DNA from: JBCCFX01 sp039029515
GTDB lineage: Bacteria > Planctomycetota > Phycisphaerae > Phycisphaerales > SM1A02
DNA length: 36,688 nt
Reading direction: 5' to 3'
Assembly: GCA_039029515.1 (NCBI GenBank)
Contig: JBCCFX010000007.1
Span: forward strand, 1 to 36,688
Shown: positions 29,835 through 36,688 of the stretch, piece after piece
Layout: every line of letters begins with the position of its first letter
Position numbering within the stretch: the stretch's first letter is position 1
The notes under the pieces: model-generated
Database searches by the model: none
Told to the model about the DNA's origin: nothing
Seen by the model: the letters and a program-made list of their open reading frames with translations, nothing else
Program-made: the position numbers and the translations under genes

Positions 29835-30926
29835 ATGAAGAATCTCATGCTTGTGTTGATGATGTCGATCGTCTTCGCATTGGCGGGTTGTGCGTCATCG
29901 ACGTCAAAATCGATGGATGCCGGTCATGGCGAGGTCATCAGGCTTCTCAATCGTCACACCGAAGTACCACTCTTGTTCATCGCGGGATCACTGACGGATG
30001 AAGACCTTGCGACGCTGCGAGAGTCGGCGCCAAATGTTCACGTCGTCATACCGTCGTCCGATGAGGATGTGATTCGATTTGCGGCAGATGCGCACGGCAT
30101 GGATGCGAGGTTCATCTCCGATGACGTGATGGCGGTCGCGGACAATCTCATGTGGGTGCAGTCGCCCAGTGCAGGCGTAGAGCGCTATTTGCGTGTCGAT
30201 GCGCTGCGCGAGCGCGATGACATCATCATGACGAACATGCAGGGCGTGCATGGGCCGACCATTGCGGAGCATGCGTTTGGCATGTTGCTGACGATCACAC
30301 GCGACTTGCGGTACTACACGCATCCGGACCAGTTGGGGACATGGAATCGTCGTGGCAGCGGTGCGCAGCCGGTGGCACTGAACGGTAAGACGCTCTTCGT
30401 TGTCGGTCTTGGCGGCATTGGTCGCGAAGTGGCGCGGATCGGCGATGGGTTCGGCATGCGCGTCGTCGCGACGCGGCGCAGCCAATCGACACCGCCACCG
30501 TACGTTGATGAGCAGGGGACGGCGGCGGACTTCGATCGGTTCCTTGCAGAAGCAGATGTCGTGGTCTTGAGCGTCCCGCTGACCGATGACACGCGGGGCA
30601 TGATCGGCGCTGCGCAATTGGCCGCGATGAAGCCCGGGTCGTACCTCGTGAACGTCGCGCGCGGCCCGGTTGTGGATACCGATGCCCTGGTCGATGCGCT
30701 CCAGCGCGGACATCTTGCCGGCGCGTGTCTCGATGTCACCGACCCTGAACCACTGACGCCAGATCATGTGCTCTGGACGATGCCGAACGTCATCATCACG
30801 CCGCATGTCTCGAGTCGGTCGCCGCTGACGTCGGCGGTGTGGAAGCGGACGTATCTCGACAACATTCGTCGCTTTGGCGCCGGCGAACCACTGGTCAACG
30901 TCGTCGATAAGGCTGCGGGTTACTAG
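29835..30926 (+). CDS. D-2-hydroxyacid dehydrogenase with a lipoprotein signal
   Basis: 363 residues. The start 'MKNLMLVLMMSIVFALAGC' is a lipoprotein signal with lipobox LAGC, Cys19. The rest is a complete D-isomer-specific 2-hydroxyacid dehydrogenase: the nucleotide site 'VVGLGGIGREVARIG' with Gly191, Gly193 and Gly196, and the catalytic Arg276 ('NVARGP'), Glu305 ('DPEPL') and His324 ('ITPHVS'). It would reduce a 2-keto acid with NAD(P)H. Rossmann enzymes using NAD(P) are normally cytoplasmic, so export is unusual and raises the question of its cofactor. The alternative is that the N-terminus stays uncleaved as an anchor. ATG 29835 is the only start that fits; it lacks a Shine-Dalgarno. Confidence 0.88.
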   Translation: MKNLMLVLMMSIVFALAGCASSTSKSMDAGHGEVIRLLNRHTEVPLLFIAGSLTDEDLATLRESAPNVHVVIPSSDEDVIRFAADAHGMDARFISDDVMAVADNLMWVQSPSAGVERYLRVDALRERDDIIMTNMQGVHGPTIAEHAFGMLLTITRDLRYYTHPDQLGTWNRRGSGAQPVALNGKTLFVVGLGGIGREVARIGDGFGMRVVATRRSQSTPPPYVDEQGTAADFDRFLAEADVVVLSVPLTDDTRGMIGAAQLAAMKPGSYLVNVARGPVVDTDALVDALQRGHLAGACLDVTDPEPLTPDHVLWTMPNVIITPHVSSRSPLTSAVWKRTYLDNIRRFGAGEPLVNVVDKAAGY

Positions 30927-31057
30927 TAGGCCAAGCGCGCTCTGTGATGCAATCACGCAAATCGTGTGGCATTTTGTCAAACATTTCGGCTGATCGATCG
31001 TTGTACCCATAGAGTGGGCGCAACACGCTCCACGAAGTCCACGTGCAAGGGATGCGT

Positions 31058-31810
31058 ATGCAGACCGCCAGCGATCATGCTGCGCGACGGTCGGCGATGA
31101 CTGTCGAATCGATCCTCTGGGTTGGCGTCATTGCGCTGACTGGCATCATCGTCATCAACTCACTTCCGTACTTCAATGGCCGTCTCGAACATGCGTTTCT
31201 CATCGAGAAGGGCACGCTCGCATTACAGCCGGCGTATCGCACTGCGTTTATTCTCCATGTCGCCGGGGCAATACTCTGCCTGAGCGTCGGTCCGTTGCTA
31301 TTCAGTCGAAAGCTGTTGCGATCGCAGCCTCGCGCACATCGATACCTTGGCCGGATGTATGCGCTCATGGTGCTTGTCTGGGCCGCGCCATCTGGTGCGT
31401 ACCTGGCGGTGTTCGCCAAAGGCGGCATCTGGGGGCAGTCGAACTTCATGTTGCTCGCCATCATGTGGTGGATTGCGACGTTCTTCGGCGTTCGGCGTGC
31501 GATGCGTCGTGAAATCGCAAGCCATCGGCGCTGGATGCGTCGTTCCTATGCGCTGGCGACAACTGCAATCACATTCCGTCTCATGCATCTCATCCTCTAC
31601 TTTGCCGCGGTGCCCGATCATGCGAATTACATTGCTTCGCTCTGGTCTACGTTTGCGTTGACCATCGTGCTGGTGGAGATCGTCAATCATCGCGATGGTG
31701 CACGACGAAGCGTCTTGATTCGATCGAACGACGGCCGACATCCGAATCCACGATCGCGCAGTGAGCGCACACTGCTTCGCGATGGAACGCCCTGGAGTTC
31801 AACCGTATGA
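31058..31810 (+). CDS. DUF2306-family membrane protein
   Basis: 250 residues with about six membrane helices between residues 20 and 215. Family features are 'RTAFILHVAGAILCLSVGPL', 'QPRAHRYLGRMYALMVLV', the 'IASHRRWMRRSYALATTAIT' segment and 'FRLMHLILYF'. The His-R-x-L-G-R motif and the later SHRRWM motif recur in DUF2306 proteins, whose role is unknown. AAGGG lies 6 nt before ATG 31058, preferred over two earlier in-frame starts. The stop overlaps the next gene as ATGA. Confidence 0.82.
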   Translation: MQTASDHAARRSAMTVESILWVGVIALTGIIVINSLPYFNGRLEHAFLIEKGTLALQPAYRTAFILHVAGAILCLSVGPLLFSRKLLRSQPRAHRYLGRMYALMVLVWAAPSGAYLAVFAKGGIWGQSNFMLLAIMWWIATFFGVRRAMRREIASHRRWMRRSYALATTAITFRLMHLILYFAAVPDHANYIASLWSTFALTIVLVEIVNHRDGARRSVLIRSNDGRHPNPRSRSERTLLRDGTPWSSTV

Positions 31811-32304
31811 AATCATTCATCGTGCTTCAACTTGTCGTGATGGCTGCACTCTTTGCATTCTTCATTCAGGTGCAGGCGACGCCGACGGAACAGGCGGATG
31901 TGCTCGCCGCCGAGCCGACCCCAACGCCTGCGTTGACGCTGTCAGCCCCGTTATCCACCGGCGATGTCAACTATGCGCGTCAACTTGTCGAACTGAAGAT
32001 CGCGGCGCCACTCCGTTCTCGCCTCAGTATTCAACCGATGATGAAGACGTTTAGTCGTGTCGCGCCGTCATGGCGCGAGGAGTCGAAATACGATCCGATC
32101 ATCGCGTATGAAATCGTGGCGCTCGACGATGCGTACAGCGGGGAAGTCTCGGTGCATTTTCGTCTGACCGGACGAACGGTCTGCCGGTATCACGTCGAAC
32201 TCGAGACTGGCAACGTGATGGTGATTGATCAAGGTCAGGAGATGACCGCCGATCAGTGGATCGCGACGCTGGTCGCCCGCGTGCGTGAGTCCGGCATGGC
32301 CTGA
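31807..32304 (+). CDS. Small secreted protein of unknown function
   Basis: 165 residues. A signal peptide (1-24, 'SFIVLQLVVMAALFAFFIQV' region) precedes a Thr/Pro/Ala-rich linker (~25-45) and a compact domain (~48-165) with 'SWREESKYDPIIAYEIVALD', 'GEVSVHFRLTGRTVCRYHVE' and 'TGNVMVIDQGQEMTADQWIA'. I recognise no family. The ATGA overlap with the DUF2306 gene shows coupled translation, so the two products probably work together at the membrane. Confidence 0.72.
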   Translation: MKSFIVLQLVVMAALFAFFIQVQATPTEQADVLAAEPTPTPALTLSAPLSTGDVNYARQLVELKIAAPLRSRLSIQPMMKTFSRVAPSWREESKYDPIIAYEIVALDDAYSGEVSVHFRLTGRTVCRYHVELETGNVMVIDQGQEMTADQWIATLVARVRESGMA

Positions 32305-32325
32305 TGCTTCAACGATGCGTGAAGG

Positions 32326-33303
32326 TCACGACGATGCCTTCTCGCGTGCGGCGTGTCGAATATGACGAGGCTTGGTGACCTTCGTGGCAAGCCCGACGAT
32401 CTCCAGGCACTTGATCACGCCGTACGTGATGTCAAACTCCCACCACCGATGCTGGTTCGTCGCGCTCGCGGGATCGTGATGATGGTTGTTATGCCAGCCT
32501 TCACCCACCGCAAGCAACGCGACCAACCAATTGTTTCGGCTGTCTTCACCAGTCTCATAGTTCTGATAGCCGAACAGGTGCGACAGTGAATTCACCGACC
32601 ACGTGATGTGCCACACGACGACGGTTCGGAGAATCACACCCCAGATGAGCATGCTCGCGCCGTAGCGCCATGCGGTGGCGAGATCACCACCGACCATCGC
32701 GCCGATGCCCATGCCGATCGCGAAGAACACGATCGCGTGGGCGATGTAGATCCACAGCCAGAGCAGCGATTTCTCGAGCTTCATATAGAACGGCTTCGAC
32801 AGCACATCGCTCGCGTACTTTCGATACACTTTGACATTGTGCGCGCCACGATTGCGAACGACAAGCCAGCCGACGTGTGACCAGAGAAACGTCACGCGCG
32901 GTGAATGCGGATCCGGCTGATGATCCGAATGGATGTGGTGATAGCGGTGGATCGCCACCCATTTGCCCGGCGTGTCTTCAAAGCAACACAGCGCCATGAT
33001 GACAAACACGCGTTCGAGCCATGCGGGCACGACGAAGCTGCGATGTGTCAGCAGGCGGTGATAGCAGAGATTGATGCCCTGGCCGAACACGAAGACGCCG
33101 ACCGCCATCGTGATGACGCCGGTCCACGTGAAGAACCATGGAAGGACGACCAGCAATGCGGCGAGATGGAACACGCCGATTGTGATCGCGTACGGCCAAT
33201 TGATGTCGCCGGGCACGACTTCGTCAGGAAGTGGTAGGCGCGGTGCGTCCTCGCTCGCGTCCTGCGAGAAGTCGAGTTGATCCGTCACCGGTGCTGAACT
33301 CAT
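32326..33303 (-). CDS. Acyl-CoA/acyl-lipid fatty-acid desaturase
   Basis: 325 residues, a membrane di-iron desaturase that inserts a double bond (delta-9 type) in fatty acyl chains. The three histidine boxes are complete: His82-RLLT-His87, His119-RY-His122-His123 and 'WHNNHHHD' near residue 270. Four membrane helices flank them (about 40-80, 95-110, 190-215, 222-245). The start at 33303 has AGGAAGGGG upstream; a frame to 33408 adds an unconserved leader. It is divergent from ppc and convergent with the secreted protein. No ferredoxin or reductase partner lies next to it. Confidence 0.93.
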   Translation of the reverse strand: MSSAPVTDQLDFSQDASEDAPRLPLPDEVVPGDINWPYAITIGVFHLAALLVVLPWFFTWTGVITMAVGVFVFGQGINLCYHRLLTHRSFVVPAWLERVFVIMALCCFEDTPGKWVAIHRYHHIHSDHQPDPHSPRVTFLWSHVGWLVVRNRGAHNVKVYRKYASDVLSKPFYMKLEKSLLWLWIYIAHAIVFFAIGMGIGAMVGGDLATAWRYGASMLIWGVILRTVVVWHITWSVNSLSHLFGYQNYETGEDSRNNWLVALLAVGEGWHNNHHHDPASATNQHRWWEFDITYGVIKCLEIVGLATKVTKPRHIRHAAREKASS

Positions 33304-33466
33304 CGCACCCCTTCCTCGAGGAGATTGAGCCAGGGCCAACCTACCAGCGATTGAGCAAGGCAGCGGGAAACGACAGCAAAGGCACAGTGTGAGGTCGGAC
33401 GGTCTCAACCAGCGGTCAGGATCGTTGGTGAGGCGTGCGGAGGCAATCTGTTACAGTCCTCTCGAT

Positions 33467-36190
33467 ATGCACGACGCACTGGCGCAGGACATCACATGGC
33501 TCCATGATCGGCTGGATGAGATCGATGCATCGGACGCCCGTCAGGTCGCCGACGACCTTCGTGCGACGCTTGGGTCCATGCGGGATGCGGGCACGATCGA
33601 TGCCACCCTCAAATCCCTCAGCATCGATGCGATGCATGCGGTGCTCAAGCGATTGACCATTCGGTTCCATCTGCGGAACAAGGCGGAACAGGTGCATATC
33701 GCGCGCGTCAATCGGCAGCGTGAGCATCGGGCCACGCTGAACGCGCCGCGGGCAGAGTCAATCGCCGAAGCGGTCGGTGCGCTCGCGGCGGCCGGACTGT
33801 CGGTCGACGATGCGGTGGCGGTGCTGGGACGACTCGATATTCAGCCAACGATGACGGCGCATCCGACCGAGGCGCGACGTCGGAGCATCATGCAGAAGCA
33901 GGCCCGCATTGCCGACCTGATCGACACCCGCAACGATGCGGACACGACGCCGGCGGAACACCGTCGTAACGACAGTGCGTGTCGACAGACGCTGTCGATT
34001 CTCTTTGCGACGGATGAACTCCGCGCCGAGCGACCAGAAGTGACGGATGAGATTCGCAATGGTATCGATGTCCTGTCAGGCGCGATCTGGGAAGCGGTGC
34101 CGAGACTGTACGCTGACCTGCGCGATGCATTCGAGCAGCATTACGGTTCGTGTCCGGAACTGCCGGTGATCCTGCGGTATCGCACGTGGATCGGCGGCGA
34201 CCGTGACGGGAATCCGAAGGTCACGGCCGAGACCACGCGTGATGCACTCAGTCAAATGCAGCAATCGGCAGCACGGGCCCTGAGTCGTGACCTCCACGAG
34301 TTGTCACGCCTGCTGAGTATCTCTGAGCGACGCGTCAGCATTGCGCCGGAACTATTCGCTGCCATCGCGCGCGAGGAAGAACGCGACAAGTCAGACCGAG
34401 AAGATGACATGATGTCGGCCATGGGTCGGCAGGCGCAGTTCGATCGCGAGCCATTTCGACATCGACTCCACCAGATGGCGGCGCGACATGCTGCCCAAAG
34501 TGTGCGGCACTATTCCGTTCCGGGGGACGAGGTCGCGCACTACCCGGCCGCGGAGTTCATCGACGATCTGCTGGAGCTCCGCGATGCGCTGCGCGCGTCC
34601 GGGCTCGAAGAAGTTGCCGATGACAGCCTGCTTGCCGACATGATCGTGCGGACGAAGACGTTCGGCTTCCATCTCGCTGCGGTTGATCTCCGTCAGCACA
34701 GCCGGATTCACGAAGCTGCCGTCCACGACATGCTGAGCGTCTCGGGCGTGGCGAACGACTACCTCGATCTCGATGAAGCGGCGCGACTGGAGATCCTTCG
34801 CACGGAACTCAGGTCATCGCGGCCACTACTCGGGCCGAATGCCACCGTCGACGAGATGACGCGCGAAGTCCTCAATACACTCCAACTCGTCGTGGAGACA
34901 AACGAAACCGATCCCGGCGCATTCGGCGCCTACATCGTCAGCATGACGCACACGGTCAGCGATATGCTCGAAGTCCTGCTGCTCTTCCGTGAAGCCGGCC
35001 TGTGGACCATTCGCGATGGCGTCGTCACCTGTCCCATGGACGTCGTGCCGCTGTTCGAAACCGTGGAGGATCTCGAACACGCAAGTACCGTCCTGCGGGC
35101 GATGTTCGACGAGCCGGCGTATCGCGCCCATCTCGCCGCCCGCGATGACTTCCAGGAAATCATGCTCGGTTACTCTGACAGCAACAAGGACGGCGGCTAC
35201 GCGGCGGCGAACTGGCGACTGCAATGCGCCCAGGAGACGATCGCGACCGTCTGTCGTGATGCCGGGCTGAATTTCCGGTTCTTCCACGGTCGTGGTGGTA
35301 CGGTCGCGCGCGGTGGGGGACGTGCACACCGTGCGATTCTTGCCAGTCCGCCGGTCAGCCGAAACGGACAGATTCGGTTCACCGAGCAGGGCGAAGTGAT
35401 TTCGTTCCGCTATTCGCTGCCGGCGATCGCACGTCGTCATCTCGAACAGATTGTCAATGCCATGACGCAATCGGTCGCCGTCGCCGCGGACTCAGTGGAA
35501 GACGTCGATCTCACTGACATCATGATGAAGGTCACCGAGACATCGCGCGCGGCGTATCGCGAGTTGATCGATGATCCGGCATTCTGGCCATGGTTTGTCG
35601 ATGCCTCGCCGGTGCTGCACATCGGTGATCTGCCGATCGCATCACGACCGGTCTCGCGGGCGAAGGGGGATTTTGCGTTCGACAATCTTCGCGCAATTCC
35701 ATGGGTCTTCGCATGGACGCAGATGCGCTACAACACGCCCGGGTGGTACGGCATCGGCGCGGCCTTCGAGACGCATGTGATGGGGGATGAGGTCGCGCTC
35801 GACCGTTGTCGATCTGCGTACCAATCGGGCGGCTTTTTCCGGGCATTCATCGACAACGCGCAGCAGGAGATGGCGCGGGCGCGGCTGGAGATCGCCGCGT
35901 GGTATGCCGGCGATGATGGCGCGGCGATTCACGAACGGCTCGCATCCGAGTTTCGCCGTACGGAATCCGTCGTGCTCGCGATCACCGGACAGACCGCATT
36001 GCTCGACAACAATCCGGTGATCCAGCAGTCGATCCGCGAGCGCAATCCGGACACAGATCTGATCAACGCGATTCAGGTGGAACTTCTGCGTCGCTGGCGT
36101 GAAGGATCGGATGAGGACCGCGCGGCGTGCACGCCTTCAATCATGCTGAGCGTCAACGGCCTCGCCGCCGCCATGCAAAGCACGGGGTGA
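33467..36190 (+). CDS. ppc: Phosphoenolpyruvate carboxylase
   Basis: 907 residues, close to the usual 880-940. It makes oxaloacetate from PEP and bicarbonate to refill the TCA cycle. Catalytic regions: 'MTAHPTEARRRS' with His132, 'WIGGDRDGNPKVT', 'GYSDSNKDGGYAAANWRL' and 'FHGRGGTVARGGGRAH' with His607. The C-terminus ends 'SVNGLAAAMQSTG', keeping the near-invariant final TG. In 'GYSDSNKDGGY' Asn replaces the more common Ala/Cys. The ATG at 33467 follows TACAGT by 9 nt; a GTG frame at 33389 is not supported. It heads a plus-strand unit with the DUF1963-like gene 19 bp downstream. Confidence 0.96.
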   Translation: MHDALAQDITWLHDRLDEIDASDARQVADDLRATLGSMRDAGTIDATLKSLSIDAMHAVLKRLTIRFHLRNKAEQVHIARVNRQREHRATLNAPRAESIAEAVGALAAAGLSVDDAVAVLGRLDIQPTMTAHPTEARRRSIMQKQARIADLIDTRNDADTTPAEHRRNDSACRQTLSILFATDELRAERPEVTDEIRNGIDVLSGAIWEAVPRLYADLRDAFEQHYGSCPELPVILRYRTWIGGDRDGNPKVTAETTRDALSQMQQSAARALSRDLHELSRLLSISERRVSIAPELFAAIAREEERDKSDREDDMMSAMGRQAQFDREPFRHRLHQMAARHAAQSVRHYSVPGDEVAHYPAAEFIDDLLELRDALRASGLEEVADDSLLADMIVRTKTFGFHLAAVDLRQHSRIHEAAVHDMLSVSGVANDYLDLDEAARLEILRTELRSSRPLLGPNATVDEMTREVLNTLQLVVETNETDPGAFGAYIVSMTHTVSDMLEVLLLFREAGLWTIRDGVVTCPMDVVPLFETVEDLEHASTVLRAMFDEPAYRAHLAARDDFQEIMLGYSDSNKDGGYAAANWRLQCAQETIATVCRDAGLNFRFFHGRGGTVARGGGRAHRAILASPPVSRNGQIRFTEQGEVISFRYSLPAIARRHLEQIVNAMTQSVAVAADSVEDVDLTDIMMKVTETSRAAYRELIDDPAFWPWFVDASPVLHIGDLPIASRPVSRAKGDFAFDNLRAIPWVFAWTQMRYNTPGWYGIGAAFETHVMGDEVALDRCRSAYQSGGFFRAFIDNAQQEMARARLEIAAWYAGDDGAAIHERLASEFRRTESVVLAITGQTALLDNNPVIQQSIRERNPDTDLINAIQVELLRRWREGSDEDRAACTPSIMLSVNGLAAAMQSTG

Positions 36191-36209
36191 ATCAGAACGG
36201 GGGAAACGC

Positions 36210-36688
36210 ATGTCACATCATCCGGTCTTCGACATCGAGAAGTGGAAGAAGGTTTTCCCGTACAGTTCGTTCGAACGCCCGGATCGGCCACGACACTTTG
36301 ATACGACCGATCCGGATGATCCTCTTGACCGCCGAAAGCCCGTCGGGACAGCTGTCTCGTGTCCATCACATCTCTGTTGTCTTGAACTGGTTCGAGATCA
36401 GTATCGCGACGAGCTGAACCAGAGACCATCAGTGCCTGTCGATCAATTCGTGTGGAGCGTGGCGGAACCAGAAAAGCCGTACCTCACCAAGCTCGGTGGT
36501 GTCCCGCATCGCGAATCGAAGAAGCGCTGGCCAATGAACCGTGACGGACAACCTTGTACTTTCGTGGCGCAATTTTGCTTTGCGGACTCCCGTGACATCA
36601 TCTCGACGAAATTGCGCGGCGATGTTTTACTGATGTTCCTGCCCGGACCTGATCCCGCGGAGGAGCCCGTCTTTGAGTGGTCGTCAAT
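36210..36688 (+). CDS. DUF1963/YwqG-like protein, cut by the window end
   Basis: At least 159 residues, still open at the right edge. GGGGG lies 6 nt before ATG 36210. The start 'MSHHPVFDIEKWKKVFPYSS' leads to 'PYLTKLGGVPHRESKKRWPM' and 'RDGQPCTFVAQFCFADS', matching the 'GG.P....WP...G.p..F.aQ' pattern of DUF1963 proteins, followed by 'GDVLLMFLPGPDP'. The function of the family is unknown. It follows ppc by 19 bp. The third-base composition is less GC-biased than in ppc. Confidence 0.7.
   Translation, partial: MSHHPVFDIEKWKKVFPYSSFERPDRPRHFDTTDPDDPLDRRKPVGTAVSCPSHLCCLELVRDQYRDELNQRPSVPVDQFVWSVAEPEKPYLTKLGGVPHRESKKRWPMNRDGQPCTFVAQFCFADSRDIISTKLRGDVLLMFLPGPDPAEEPVFEWSS

Noticed and set aside
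29988..31010. 340-codon open frame opposite the hydroxyacid dehydrogenase
   Set aside because: Antisense shadow; the plus strand keeps all catalytic residues.
1..36688. tRNA, rRNA, transposase, integrase or prophage genes
   Set aside because: None could be recognised on either strand; no attachment-site-like duplications flank any gene group.

Overview
About 34 kb of this window (from ~2.46 kb to the right end) is GC-rich, gene-dense bacterial DNA. The best guess for the organism is a Planctomycetota bacterium near the Phycisphaerae. Supports are the secreted protein at 12115-12909, which ends in two dockerin-like 'DNGDGT...VNIDDLL.VIN.FG' repeats as often seen in that group, a TPR-sulfotransferase, and many small secreted or lipoprotein-type proteins. 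There is no rRNA or tRNA here, so this placement is inference. The first ~2.45 kb is different: visibly lower GC, no long open frames, diverged repeats, a TGAGA microsatellite and a 13-base G run. It looks like eukaryotic non-coding DNA. It stops at ~2452-2466, inside what reads as the C-terminal end of a bacterial gene, so the left end is most likely a chimeric join (assembly or host contamination).

Layout. 2.46-3.3 kb: a truncated gene end and a two-helix membrane protein (+). 3.3-14.0 kb: a long minus-strand run with an oxidative-stress set (Fur/PerR-type regulator, catalase-peroxidase KatG, flavodoxin-like reductase), a KefB-type K+/H+ antiporter with RCK domain, a secreted CIA30-domain protein, TspO, a TPR-sulfotransferase, a dockerin-tailed secreted protein and a Tat-exported VOC protein. 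14.3-18.4 kb (+): two overlapping YceI-domain genes and a secreted tandem endonuclease/exonuclease/phosphatase protein, with a decayed gene between them. 18.4-20.6 kb: a coupled membrane protein/XRE regulator pair (-) diverging from an ArsR-SRPBCC-DUF1579 operon (+). 20.7-24.2 kb (-): a CNNM/CBS transporter with a membrane pentapeptide-repeat protein, and a winged-helix regulator with an unknown protein. 24.4-32.3 kb (+): Thermus/Rickettsia-type isocitrate dehydrogenase overlapping purE-purK, an APC permease fused to EIIA and RCK_C domains, a lipoprotein D-2-hydroxyacid dehydrogenase, and a DUF2306/secreted-protein pair. 32.3-36.7 kb: a fatty-acid desaturase (-) diverging from PEP carboxylase (+), then a DUF1963-like gene cut by the window end.

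Regulation is the most interesting layer. Several genes without a clear Shine-Dalgarno sequence have a -10-like hexamer ending 6-9 nt before the start codon (fur, kefB-like, tspO, DUF2178, arsR, CNNM and the lipoprotein dehydrogenase), which predicts leaderless or near-leaderless mRNAs. Two of these promoters carry clear inverted repeats over the promoter elements: a near-perfect 24-bp palindrome at the XRE/DUF2178 operon and a 32-bp imperfect one at fur-katG. Genes inside operons are instead coupled by ATGA, TTGA, TGATG or TAATG overlaps. I found no CRISPR array, prophage, transposase or recognisable defence system.
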